Below are positions 47,861-60,345 of a stretch of DNA of 64,000 nucleotides, piece after piece. Position 1 is the first letter of the stretch. Every line of letters starts with the position of its first letter. The stretch lies in the NCBI RefSeq assembly GCF_902635505.1, contig NC_045427.1, positions 260,173,922 to 260,237,921 of the forward strand, in the 5' to 3' direction. Below the pieces are notes generated by a model. The model made no database searches, had not been told where the DNA came from, and worked only from the letters and a program-made list of their open reading frames with translations. The translations under genes and the position numbers were made by a program. The stretch is from Sarcophilus harrisii. Taxonomy: Eukaryota > Chordata > Mammalia > Dasyuromorphia > Dasyuridae.

Positions 47861-49020
47861 ATTGCCAAAAAAGAATTAGAATACAGTATGAAATATAAAA
47901 TGGATAATTTTGATTGTATGAATTAAAAAGGTTTTGTACAAACAAAACCAATGCAGACAAGTTTAGAAGGGAAGCAGAAAACTCAGAAAACATCCAAGGG
48001 CTCTGATAAAGGCCTCATTTATATAAAATATAAAGAGAATTGACTCAAATTTATAAGAATACAAGCCATTCTCCGACTTATGATGGTCAAAGGATATGAA
48101 TGGAAAATTTTCAGATGAAAGAAATTTAAACCATTTTTAGTCACATGAAAAAAATGCTCTAAATCACTATTGATCAGGCCAATTAATACAAGTTTGAGGT
48201 ACCACTATGTATCTCTTAAAATGGCTAAAATGACAGGAAAAGATAATGATGAATGTTGGAGGGGAGGTGGGAAAACTGGGACACTAATGCATTCTTGGAG
48301 TTGTGAACTGATCCAACCATTCTGGAGAACAATTTGGAACTATGCCCAAAGGGCTATCAAACTGTGTTGGATCCAGCAGTGTCTCTACTGGATCTATATC
48401 CCAAAGAAATCATAAAAAAAAAAAGGAGTCTTTTTTTTTAGTTGAAAGGAACTAGAAACTGAGTGGATGCCCATCAGTTGTAGAATGGCTGAATAAGTTA
48501 TGGTATATGAATGTTATGCAGTATTATTGTTCTATAAGAAATGATCAGCAGGATGATTTAAGAGAAGCCTGGAGAGACTTACATGAACTGATGCTAAGTT
48601 AAATGAGCGGAACCAAAAGAACATTAGCAACAACAAAATTATGTGATGATCAATTCTAATGGAAGTGGCCCTTTTCAGCAATGAAGTGATTCAGGCAAAT
48701 TTCAATAGACTTGTGATGGAGAGAGCCATCTGAATCCAGAAAGAAGACTATGGGGATTGAATATGGATCACAACATAGTTTTTTCACCTTTTTTTGTTGT
48801 TTTTTGTTTTCTAATTTTTTTCTTTTTGATTTGATTTTTCTTGAGCAGCATGATAAATGTGGAAAGATATATAGAAGAATTGTACACTTGTAACATATAT
48901 TGAATTACATGCTGTCTAGGGGAGGGCATGTGACAAAGGAAGGAGATAAATTTGGAACACAAGGTTTTGCAAGGGTGAATATTTTTTTGTATGTATTTTG
49001 AAAATAAAAAGCTATTATTC
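47861..49020 (+). mobile_element. L1 3' end, sense part
   Basis: Begins in ORF2 (K.ELEYSMKYKMDNFD, compare KAELEIITDHKIENFD at 6410), runs through WRGGGKTGTLMHSWSCE, LDLYPKE-like and the 3' UTR, and ends 'ttgaaaataaaaagctatta' before the tail. Several stops and frame shifts, so older than the nested copy at 5125. About 1.16 kb. Confidence 0.88.
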
Positions 49021-49029
49021 AATTTTTAG

Positions 49030-49130
49030 AATAAGAATGTAAACTCTTTGAAGGTGGTAGGGCTTATTTTACTTTTGTTCTTCTTGTGCCTATCATATTA
49101 CATAAAATATGTATAATAAATAATTGTTGC
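49030..49130 (+). repeat. Ancient repeat tail
   Basis: 'aatgtaaactctttgaaggt' and 'aataaataattgttgcatag' match the widespread phrase 'aatgtaagctccttgagggc ... aataaatgtttgttg', also seen near 55785. Confidence 0.5.
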
Positions 49131-49950
49131 ATAGCTAGAAGTTTTAGAATTAGTTAGAGTAGGCACAATCTGAAGTTGTCAGAACATCCTAAGAGGCTAA
49201 AGGAGAAAATGTGTTGTCTTGATCTTGCTCTGAAAACAAAGGGGTTCACTTGGCTCTCACTAAAGTTTCAGAGGAAAATAGAACTTGGACATCCCAAATC
49301 TCCTCCCATGTCATAAAATCAGCATATCCTAAGCACTAAGGGGTCCAAGTCATTTGATTTATGACTTGTTGATAAGGCAACCAAGCCTGAATCTTTGGCT
49401 CATTTAATTGGAAACTCACTATCATAAAACAAAAAATATAATATTTTTCTTGATAAGATATTATATCATTTTTGGCCAGGATTTGAATCCCTGAAGACCC
49501 ACCCTGACAAATTGACACTATTACCAGTTAGTAATAGGAAATTAGGCCAATGATATTAAAGGGTGGAAAACCAAAATCTTGGATGATTAACATAGACAGA
49601 GAAAAAGAGCATTGTGTAAATAACCTTAAATAACATCAAATTCCATTTCAAAACAAACAACTGAGGTGCATTTCCAACTCTATTTAATTGCAAGGAATAG
49701 GGTTTACAGATGCTAACAATAACAGGTGTTGTCAATAACACCTAAGAATTCCTGATGCTGAAATAGTTATAAAGTCATCACTCCCAAGTATCAAAGTGTT
49801 AGCTATAAAGTCATTAACTATTTAAAGAAAATGTCAGAACATTATGTTTCACAACTTTTAGTCAAAAATTTCCATAGTAAATCAAAAACTGGAAAAGACT
49901 ACCAAAATCTATTTTCTCTTTGAAATGTGTTAAATTGACATTCAACCACT
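49131..49950. other. Probable FSIP1 intron, nothing recognised
   Basis: AT-rich, no exon or named repeat. Confidence 0.4.
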
Positions 49951-50150
49951 AAAGATAGATAGACACATAGATAGACAGACAGATAGATAGATAGACAGAC
50001 AGACGGACGGATGGATGGAAAGATGCGATGGATGGATGGATTAGGTAGGTTAGTAGGGAGGGAGTAAGTAAGGAGGAAAAGAGGGAGGGAAGTAAGTAAG
50101 GAGGTAGGTAAGTAGGTGGATAGATGAATGGATGGATGAAAAATGAAAAG
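49951..50150. repeat. (GATA)n/(GACA)n/(GGAT)n compound microsatellite
   Basis: ATAG and ACAG units, then ACGG/ATGG, then GTAA/GGGA/GTAG units. Four-base periodicity throughout. Confidence 0.92.
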
Positions 50151-51555
50151 ATATATAAACTATATCTTCAAACAAAATTACAAAATTCTAGAAATTTATT
50201 TAATATAAAGCTGTTTGGATTTGTTTGCAGAACAGCAAGTTTCAAGACAACATATTTTCTCCTTCAGAAGAATCTAGTGATGTGCCAAAGATGACCTGTA
50301 ACTGTTTCATTAGCCCAGCAAGTCATGATGTTCAACTTGGAAACCCCAGAGACTAGTGCACACAAAATGGATCACTTCACTTTAATAGAGACATTTCTTG
50401 TTGTTCAAGATGCTCCTGGAATCTATTTAAGTATTTTTTTCTTTTTTGCCTATCTTAATCCCATTTCTATACCATCTCCCACTTCTCACATTCATGCTGA
50501 GATTTTTAAAAAGCACCATAAGTGAAAGGCAGCTGTCATTGGCACATAGGCACCAAAAATGGCAGTATTTGATATGAGAATAAAATGAGTTTTTCATCAA
50601 GTTGCATTCTGCTATTTTAAGTCATCCAAATTTGACATCTGGAACAGCACTTCTACAGGTTGTCCTTTGTTGTCCATTTGTATCAACTTAACCAAAGAAA
50701 TTGTTCATTATGTTTCAACGCCATTAATCTGACTAAATAGTAATTCAAATGCTATGGGGAGGTGAGGAAGGGAAGCCTTCAATTAACTTTACATTTCTAT
50801 TTAATTTGGGGTCCCAACACAGTGGCAGAAAATTGACTAAAAGAGTCTGAAAGGCCATCTCTAAGAATTAGTCTCAAATTGCACAAGAATTCAATATCCT
50901 GAATTATACTTAGACTTGGGAAAGTTGTGTGTATGCACTATGAAGCATTACACAGTATAGGACAAATGGTCTGAATTGTAACTGATTATGCTACTGTCAG
51001 ACATGGATAATGTATTGGTTGATTTTGTTGACTTTTTTCTTTTCCTTTTTTGTTTGTTACAAGAGGAATGGAGAGAGAGAGATGTCAAAGCAAAAGTGAA
51101 GCAAAAATATTAATTTTGTTTAAAAAGAAATTGAGTATGTTGGAGCTTGCTTTCAGGCTTCTTATAAAAAAATGTTATAATAAACATACTTTGTCAATAT
51201 GCTATTCAAGTAAGTCATTGATAAAAATGGGTAATAGAGAGCAGAAACACCACTGAAACTAATTATAATGATTTTATGCAAGTTAATCAATATAATTGTA
51301 ATAAAGAAAGCAAGTGTTCAGTAAGAACTTTAATCAGTAAATCTTTTAACTCATTTGTTAGAGTGATAAGCATTTGTGTAGAATATAAATTCATTTGTAA
51401 AATCCTACTGAGGATGATGGATGATTATGAAAAATATTGTATAAAGAAGAGGAAGACGATGGAAAGTTAAACCAGTTTAAAGAAAGTTTGATAAGGCCTA
51501 ATTAAGCAAAGTTATTCCAAGGATTTTTAACTGATAAAAATAGAAGAGCAACAAA
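50151..51555. other. Probable FSIP1 intron, nothing recognised
   Basis: AT-rich. Short frames at 51050-51470 have no similarity I recognise and no splice context. Purine-rich near the L1 start. Confidence 0.4.
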
Positions 51556-52149
51556 AAGAAGAAGAAAAGGAAAAGATCTTAAAACTCTATTATAAAGCAA
51601 CAGTCACCAAAAACATTTGGTGTTGGCTAAGAAATAGATTAGTTGATCAGTGGAATAGGTTAGGTTCACATGACAAAATAGTCAATAACTATAGCAATCT
51701 AGTGTTTGACAAACTAAAAGATCCCAACTTTTGGGATAAGAATTCACTATTTGACAAAAACTGCTGGGAAAACTGGAAATTAGTATGGCAGAAACTAGTA
51801 ATGGACTCACACTTAACACTGTACACCAAGATAAGATCAAAATGGGTCCATGATTGAGGCATAAAGAACGAGATTATAAATAAATTAGAGGAACATAGGA
51901 TAGTTTACCTCTCAGACCTGTGGAGGAGGAAGGAATTTGTGACCAAAAATGAACTAGAGATCATTATTGATCACAAAATAGAAAATTTTGATTATATCAA
52001 ATTAAAAAGCCTTTGTACAAACAAAACTAATGTAAACAAAATTATAAGGGAAGCAATAAACTGAGAAAACATTTTTACAGTTAAAGGTTCTGATAAAGGC
52101 CTCATTTCCAAAATATGTAGAGAATTGACTCTAATTTATAAGAAATCAA
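51556..52149 (+). mobile_element. L1 ORF2 fragment without a 3' end
   Basis: Encodes KILKLYYKATVTKNIWCWL, RNRLVDQWNRLG, then RRKEFVTKNELEIIIDHKIE and VKGSDKGLISK, matching the region just upstream of that present at 5555-6410. A few stops interrupt it. It stops abruptly where the next SINE begins. Confidence 0.85.
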
Positions 52150-52395
52150 ATGTAGATATGCTCTAGCATTGGGTTTAGAATCAGGAAAACTCATGTTTAT
52201 GTTTAAATCTGGCTTCAGTCACTTACTAGTTGTGTGATCCTGGATAAGTCAATTCACCCTATTTGCCACAGTTTCTTCATCTATAAAATGAGCTGGAAAA
52301 GGAAATAGCAAACGACTCCAGTATCTTTGCCAAGAGAATCCCAAATGGGGTCACAAAGAGTTGGACACAACTGAAAAATGGCTGAACAACTAAAC
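52150..52395 (+). mobile_element. tRNA SINE with RTE-like tail
   Basis: 'ctagcattgggtttagaatc', 'gtgatcctggataagtcaat', 'aatgagctggaaaaggaaat' and the tail 'atggggtcacaaagagttgg', 'acacaactgaaaa'. It starts in or just after the L1 fragment. Confidence 0.85.
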
Positions 52396-53150
52396 TAAAG
52401 TAATGGCTGGCTGCTTAAACATTAATAGTAGCTATTAGAATCTAAGACTAAGTCAGTTCAAGAAAAAAAATGAGGTATGAATCTTAATATAGTCTTAAAA
52501 AAGAGAAAACCATCCAAATGTCATTTTTATAGCACCAATTGAATTCAGACATTCATGCTAAAATATTCAGCACTTTAAATAGTCAGCTTTTATTCTTTGC
52601 TCAAAGTAATCAATCCCAAGACCAACTTTCAGAATATCTAATGGCATGTTGGTGATATTTGTTTTAGATCATCTTCACTTTCTCCTTTAGGTTTCTTTCC
52701 CTTTTCCAACCCAGCCATTCTTAATATACTTTTTGGGTATCCTATAACTTTACATTACATTTTTTAAATTTTCCTCCAGGATCTGACTTCCTCAAACATT
52801 ATGCCCCTGCTGGAGAGATGTGATTGAATAGGGATGATTGGAAGATAGTGAGTATGCAACTACCCAGTACCATCAACTATAAATCCTGAATTTGATTCCC
52901 TGACTCTGCTCCTTTTGTCCTGGATATTTGCTTTGCTCAAATAACTTTGTCAGTCCCATGATTATCACTGAAAGTATCAGTGGACTATTTGGATTTTTAA
53001 CCGGTTCCGGGTTCAAACTCTCTGGATCTCCCTTGTTAAGATGTAAATTTGACACCCTTCCTCTCCCACCCACCCCAAAACATACATATAAATAAATACA
53101 TATATACATAAACATGTCGTCTCCAATTTCCTTCAAAATATAATTCCTAT
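52396..53150. other. Probable FSIP1 intron, nothing recognised
   Basis: No exon or named repeat. Confidence 0.4.
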
Positions 53151-53166
53151 TATAATGTAACTCTTT

Positions 53167-53732
53167 TTTTTTTTATTTAATAGCCTTTTATTTACAGGAT
53201 ATATGCATGGGTAACTTTACAGCATTAACAATTGCCAAACCTCTTGTTCCAATTTTTCACCTCTTACCCCCCCCCCCCCCCCCCCCCTAGATGGCAGGAT
53301 GACCAGTAGATGTTAAATACATTAAAAAAATAAATTAGATACACAATAAGTATACATGACCAAAACGTTATTTTGCTGTACAAAAAGAATCAGACTCTGA
53401 AATATTGTACAATTAGCTTGTGAAGGAAGTCAAAAATGCATGTGTGCATAAATATAGGGATTGGGAATTCAATGTAATGGTTTTTAGTCATCTCCCAGAG
53501 TTCTTTTTCTGGGCATAGCTGGTTCAGTTCATTACTGCTCCATTGGAAATGATTTGGTTGATCTCGTTGCTGAGGATGGCCTGGTCCATCAGAACTGGTC
53601 ATCATGTAGTATTGTTGTTGAAGTATATAATGATCTGCTGGTCCTGCTCATTTCACTCAGCATCAGTTCGTGTAAGTCTCTCCAGGCCTTTCTGAAATCA
53701 TCCTGTTGGTCATTTCTTACAGAACAGTAATA
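53167..53732 (-). mobile_element. Young 5'-truncated L1 with perfect target duplication
   Basis: Poly-T then antisense L1 3' UTR nearly identical to 5135-5690, ending in the ORF2 tail. Flanked by TATAATGTAACTCTTT at 53151-53166 and 53733-53748, a perfect 16-nt duplication. About 0.57 kb. Contains a run of 21 C (53267-53287) where the sister copy has interrupted C tracts. Confidence 0.93.
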
Positions 53733-53748
53733 TATAATGTAACTCTTT

Positions 53749-55392
53749 AAAAGATTCATCCTTTGGTTCATACGACTATAGCAATCTAAACTCCAAGATT
53801 ATTTTTAGATCAACTAACTTATCAAAAGGTATCTATTCTAAGTTCCATTTCTTTGGATCCAATTCCCTAAGGCTGGCTAATCTGAAAAACTGATCCCTGC
53901 TAAATGTAAGTGGGAAATATATTAACTGCTTCAAAGAACATTTTAGCAGAATCCTTCTTGAGACCAGGTAAAAACCCCAGAAAGATATTCAAGATAATAC
54001 CCAACTTCTTAAATTATATAGGTCATATAATTGAATGTGGGGGTTGCAAATTTATAATTTATTATCAGTAAACCTTTGACTTGAATACCTATTATATATA
54101 CTATTTACCCAGGGTCACATAAAAATTTTTTGGGTGAAAAGGAGTCACAAGTAGAAAAAAGTTTAAGAAGTCCTGCTCTAGTATATTGGTATGGAGAGAT
54201 TAGCAATAGCACCCTCTCTGAAGGTCACCATTTACTCTATCTGTCACACAGGTCACCATTTATTCTATATGTGGATATAAGGGATCAGACATAATGCTAA
54301 CAGAGCATATTTTTTTCTTGGAATTAATGTAGAGCTGTCAGTTTTAAGTCCATTCAAATGTACCAAGCAAAGAGAAATTTTACTGGCCCAAAGGATCTTA
54401 CTGTGAATATTTTCTAGTTTTAGTCAAATATGGCTGTTTGCCCTTTATATGCTTAATATCCAATTGTTCTATATAGTCTGTATAATACATATAGTACAAC
54501 TTAAGCAAACATGAAACTTATTATCACTGCTTCTCAGAGAACTATCTTTTTAGATTTGCTAATCTAAAATCTAAATCATACTACAGCCAAGTAAAAAGAA
54601 GATATACAGAGAATATTCCCATGATATGCCGCGGATGATTCTTTTCTCAATACCATAGGGAGCATGAATGTCACTAATAATGGTTAAGCAAAAAGGGACA
54701 AATTTTGCTGATATTATCTACACAAATCAAATAGTCAACCTATACAAAACTTATACAATACAGTGCTCTAGCTCATATAACCATCTAGCTGCCTCTATCT
54801 TTATAGGGTATTGGGACTCTGATTGCCTTCCCTTATTCTCAGAAAAACTGGATCAACTTTAAGTTAAGATAAACCAGACCATCACCAAATTATCAGTTTC
54901 AAAATTAAAGTTTCAATGCAAATCCCAGAATCTCTGCAGCTACATTATTGGATGTCCCAGATAAGCTCACTGGCAGAAAATATGTGAACAGATTAGCCAG
55001 AGAGCATTCTCTTCTCCAAATGAATAGTCCCTGTTAAGGTATATCCAATTTAGGATCACAGTGGAGAAAACTGCACAGCAAATAAGTCCTTATCAACCCA
55101 CCCTTATTTTCTACTTAGGGTTTTTTCTCTGCCCCTCTTTAAGTGGCTTGGTTAAAGTGTTCCATTACCTCCTGCCACCTAGGCTGCCCAAGATAGGGGG
55201 CTGCCTAAGCAAAGACTTATATTCCAGAAAAAATATCTTTCTTATTCTTCAGGGTCCTATCCTCTAATATGAATGTGATAAAGATTTAGCAATAAATATA
55301 TAATATCTAATATTTATGGGGTCCTATGCAGTACAAGAGGACAAGACAATTAATAAGACAAGTCCCCTTCTTTCCAGGATATTAACTTTGGA
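53749..55392. other. Probable FSIP1 intron, nothing recognised
   Basis: AT-rich. No exon or repeat named with confidence. Confidence 0.4.
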
Positions 55393-55555
55393 ACTAAGAA
55401 GGTCCTTAAAGAGTATCAGGTTCAGTCCTTTTGTTTTACAGATAAGAAACTAAGGCCCACAGAAGTCACACTGATAACAAGAGGTAGATCCAGTATTCAC
55501 CCCAGATCCTCCAGCTCCAAACCCAGCATCTTTTCCAATAAACCATGCTGTAAAT
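55393..55555 (+). mobile_element. Old MIR/LINE-like repeat
   Basis: 'aagaaggtccttaaagagta', 'ttgttttacagataagaaac' and 'taaggcccacagaagtcaca'. Same family as 20027 and 32925. Confidence 0.55.
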
Positions 55556-57715
55556 CAATAAAGTAGTAAGGGATATAAAAGATATATATATATAATCCAT
55601 GACAAAAACATGATATGCACTCCCTTTTCACCTATACCTCATAATTACTAACTTACATCAAAATTCAGACCAAGTACCAACACTTGAAAAAGTTCTATCC
55701 TGATCTTCCCAGTTGTTGATGCCTTCCTTTCCACTTCAGGAAATCACCTTATATTTAAGTTCTATGTTTTGCCCCCCGCGTGGAATGTAAAGTCCTTGAA
55801 GTTATGTACCAATAAACCCTAGTACTTTAATAAATACTTGTTGAATGACTGAATGCATATATAGAAAGTTACAAAGGAAATTCTAGGAGAATTCAGAGAA
55901 ATTAGAGATCACTTCCAGTTGAGGGAGAATCAGGAAAAGCTGATAGGAGGAGGTAGCATGAGCTATTTAACCCAATAAATTCATCCTGGCTAAAATAAGG
56001 CTAGTCAAATAAGTGAATGATCCTTTAACCTAAGAGGAGTTTTATTATTTGACCTTTTAAAAGTCAAACCCAAAGGCCAGATTAAGTAGATGAATTCTAT
56101 CATTGATCAATTCACCAATCCTACAAGATTATGGAGAACTATGAGAAGGCCAGTAAGAAAAAGAGCAGCTGCAAGGAAAAGGGTCCTTATGGTGTTTCAC
56201 TATTATGTAGGTGGTCTAATTCATGTGGATTACACCATTCCTGTCCAAAGGTTCTCCCTCAGTTCAAGTATGCTAGAGGCTGAGTACCAACTATAAAATT
56301 CAGTTAGGAAGTCTGGTTCTAAGTGGACAACTTCTCTTCAAATTTTAGCTGCAATCCTCATACAGAATTAAAACCTATTTTCCCACTATAACTAAAATGA
56401 ATAAAGTTCACAGTGCCTGACATATTTCATATTTTAACTTTTAAAATCTGCTTTAGATACTATAAAGAAAATCCCTAGAACCATGGCAGAGAAAGCCCCT
56501 CCTTTAACAACAAACAAATGCCCACAAACATAACAAATTCTAACCTTTTTATGTGAATATTTTCTGGCTTTGGGATAAAGTTTGTATTGACAGTTTTGAG
56601 ACTTTTGTAACTTTCAGCTGCTAAGAGAAATTTCAGCATCTGCACTAGATGGTGGTGCTGAGTCACTTATTTAAAACAGGATATGGATTGTATAAAGTCT
56701 GACAAGTTAAATGACTTTGTGGGGGGGAGAGGGGGAGTCAATAGCAGCATGGTATAAAAGTAGATAGCAAAGAAAAAGAAATATGTAATCTTTTCCCCTT
56801 CCGATTGTTTAACATAGGAAACATTACTTCAAGAAATCAGTCATATCTAATAAACATTCTTGGGATTTTTCTAATTGAATTTTAATACCTGCTTATAGTC
56901 TTCAATATACTGAGTGAAAATGTTAAATTTCCCCAAATCATTTGCTGATTTGTAAACTAAAATGAAGTCAATAAATTGAAAGACATTCTGTATATTTAAA
57001 TGTATTCATTCTTGAAAAAAAAAAAAAAAGTAAATAACTCCAAATTTAAAAAAATCAGAAGCCAGATAAATTAACTGTGATGTATGCTTCAAGCAGTTGG
57101 ACATACATTTCACTTAAAATAGTCATTTTATTACAAGCATTAACATTAGTTTAGTCACTGTATCAGCTATATATACGTAGTTTTGCAAAAAAAGAAAGAA
57201 AGAAAGAAAATGCAATAGGGGAAAAAATAGTCTACAGGATTATTTGCCTGAACTGATTTGTTTCCTTGACAAAACTGACTGGTTTTTTAAATGACCAATT
57301 GGACTGGACACTGTACACAGTTATCTAAGTCTATTGATGTAGACTATAATTACCATATTATAACTAACAAGCTATGATTGAAACCAATGAATGTAAATGT
57401 TTCAATGTGCTTAGCTAGTTAATTGTTCAATCTGTTCATTTGTAGAATAATTAGACATGCAAATATTAAGATTCTGACCTGAAGCCACAATGCTTCAAGT
57501 TCATGAGTATAAGAACTGTGTCTCTCTCTCAGGGCTTGTGATAGAAAATTAATAAGGTTACACAATGAATAAATGAGGGTATTCCAAATCATTTAAATGT
57601 TTAAGAAGCAAAATTTATGTCAATAAGCTAAAGGGGCATATGTCATGTGTTAGTTTCATTATATTCTTAATGATCCAAATCCCAGATTAGTTGCCACATT
57701 TTTAAAACCTATAAT
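55556..57715. other. Probable FSIP1 intron, few repeats seen
   Basis: Ancient repeat tail at 55780-55855, an A run at 57016-57030, and (AAAG)n at 57190-57210. No exon recognised. Confidence 0.4.
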
Positions 57716-57890
57716 TTAGTTGGTGATGGGAATTCATGTTCAGAAAATTCCTTCTCTCAACACCCATCACAACTGCTATGTCATTTATGGATTTACAGAG
57801 AGTTGCCTGGGCATTGAGAAGTTTAAATGACATCACAGAGCCAGAGTATGTTAAGAGTCAGGACTTGAACTTGAGCTTTCCCTATATACA
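57716..57890 (-). mobile_element. SINE, inverted copy of the 25645 family
   Basis: Antisense 'gagagttgcctgggcattga', 'aatgacatcacagagccaga' and 'agtcaggacttgaacttgag'. Confidence 0.55.
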
Positions 57891-59915
57891 TCATGCAATA
57901 ATATAATTTAAAAGCATTTACCACATGTAGTCATGCTACTTGCAGAACTTTATTGATTTGTTCCCATATAGTATGAAATTACTGTATAAAACTATGTTTC
58001 TATGACTTATATTAAGAGCAATTCAGGGAAAATGCAAGACTTGGTAACATCAGTGACATTTTCAGGATATCTAAAAATATTGCTATTGACTCTGTGAGTG
58101 AAAAAGCTCTGAAAGTAACATCTCTGTACAAAGAAAACTTTTTTGAGAACATCAGAAAAAACCATGCTTAAATTTTAAAATGTAGAGAACCTAGTTTGAG
58201 GAGGGAAAAACAGAAAGAATCTTGCGGGAATGTCTTTTACACAGGGTGGTGGGAGAGAGCAAGGAGAGAAGCATTTCTTGAACTTAATTGAAAGAAAAAG
58301 CAAAGTGTTGCTTCAAGTGTGAGGGCTCCTACAGTTCTGGGGATTCTGGGAATAATCTTGAAACCTCGTCTTTTTTTTTTCACTTCTCAAAAAGCTGATT
58401 CAGAAAAGAGTATCCAAAATATTTGGTTGCTGATGCCCTCTGAATGTTTTTGAATTCCACCTGGGCTGACTGATAGGAGTATTTACTACCTGTTCCTACT
58501 CACATGTGAATCAAAAAGAAAGAAGCAGATTCTTGGAGTAACTGGATACTTTCCTTCCCTTGAAAACATGTTTGCTATTTGAATTCATCTTCAAACAAGA
58601 ATAGCAATGGTTATTTCAAGACTGCATTAAAACTCAGAAATTTTAGTCAAAAACACAGTGAAAAACAGTTGGGATAGTTTCTAAGCAAGGAAGAGAAAGC
58701 AAAAGATTTGACTTGGGCCCAGGTTATCTTCCTGACTGCCCCCTTCTGAATTTTCTTTCTAGCATTGCCAGGGGGCTGCCTCTTTCTTAAATGGGAAAAA
58801 ACAAGTATATTTGACAGAGGACCATTAGGTTAGAATTTCCTTCCACTTATAAATAGCTCTCACCACATCTGAGATGGATAAGGTCAAAAAGGACAAAATG
58901 TGCCTTCTTCCTTCAGGAGAAGGTTTTGACACTAACTTTATATCTCTAACTTCACTAATCTTGGAATACTGGTAATTTAATCTGACACAATCTACATCAT
59001 GCCAAATATCACCCCACACACATACCACCACTACCATTAAAAAAAAACGACAAAATGTCACAAAATTTCCTGAATAGAAATAACATGTGCTGGAAACCCT
59101 TGTAAAAACAAATAAATAATAAAGTTACTGAAAGTACATCATAAAGATACTTTAATCGCATTTGATTTTCCCAAATAAACGGAGTCACAAATTAACTAGT
59201 CAGGTACTACAAGAATAGCTGTTGGTGGGGCAATATATATTCATCAATGAGTACTAGAGGGCGTTTGATGATTTTAGGTGTGCTGTCTGTAAGAACTAGA
59301 AGGGGCATTTCTCATTTTGTTTAATAAAAGGACATGCTGAAGAAGTAGTGGGGTATTGATTTCTTCCTTTCCTCTCCTTTTATTATTTACCATATATCAC
59401 TTATTAATGCAATATAATATATTGCAATATAATGCAATCTTCATTAATTAGATCCTGGTCCCTATCTCAAAAACTTCTGATCAATACTTAATATATACAC
59501 CGTATTATATCTTCCGGGGCCTTTCTCAATAGCTATTTTTGTTTCCCCACTCTCTTCTGAGAGCATAAATACCTATTTTGCTTTACTCTAAAAATCTCCC
59601 TGACATTTGTCCTCACCAAGAATTTCCCTTAGGAATATAAGAATTTGGATTGAATCATTCTAAAATCCCTAAACTCCCTGATGAAAACACATAGACTAAC
59701 AACATATCAGACAATAGTTAGTTTTTTTATAACATTCCCAAAATACAGAAATTAAAGCAGAACCTCTTAACAATCAAGAAAAATCTTTTCCCTCTTTTGG
59801 AAGACATCAAGAAATACTCCCATCAGGTATATCCCATTGCTCTCTAAACTGATAATATCAATAAATGGTTGTAGTACACATGATTACCTGCTATAATAAC
59901 CTAATAATCTTTGGA
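57891..59915. other. Probable FSIP1 intron, nothing recognised
   Basis: AT-rich. No exon, no repeat named with confidence. Confidence 0.4.
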
Positions 59916-60095
59916 TTATATATATGTATGTATATATGGAGAGAGACAGAGACAGAGACAGAAAGTGACAGAGACAGAGACAGAGAGACAGACAGGGAGA
60001 GAGAGAAAGAGAAAGGTAGACAGATAGATAGAGAGATAGACAGATAGACAGACAGATAAGATAGACAGATGGATAGATAAAGAGAAAGACAGACA
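59916..60095. repeat. (GACA)n/(GATA)n/(GAGA)n compound microsatellite
   Basis: GAGACAGAGACAGA units followed by GATAGATAGACAGA units. Frames across it are artefacts. Confidence 0.92.
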
Positions 60096-60107
60096 GACCA
60101 ACCTATG

Positions 60108-60345
60108 GCCAATTAGGTGGCACAATGGATGCACCAAGACTAGAGTCAGGAAGACTTGAGCTGAAATCTGGCCTCAGAAACTTACTACCTATGTGACCTT
60201 AGGCAAGTCATTTAATGCTGTTTGCCTCAGTTTCTGCATCTATAAAATGAGCTGGAAAGGAAATACTAAACTACTCCAATTATCTTTGCCAAGAAAACTC
60301 CAGATGGATGATGAAGAGTTGGACATGACTGAAACAACTGAATAA
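60108..60345 (+). mobile_element. tRNA SINE with RTE-like tail
   Basis: 'ccaattaggtggcacaatgg', 'gaaatctggcctcagaaact', 'gtgaccttaggcaagtcatt', 'aaatgagctggaaaggaaat' and the tail 'gatgaagagttggacatgac'. It begins next to the GACA microsatellite. Confidence 0.85.

Noticed and set aside
47483-49048. Perfect 13-nt inverted match, AAGAGTTTACATT at 47483-47495 and its complement at 49036-49048, around the inverted L1
   Set aside because: The right copy lies in the common repeat phrase 'aatgtaaactctttgaagg', and L1 duplications should be direct, not inverted. Probably chance.
59865-60137. Ser/Leu- and Arg/Asp-rich repetitive frames; periodic structure that might suggest an array
   Set aside because: Four-base GACA/GATA microsatellite. 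No spacers, so not a CRISPR-like array.
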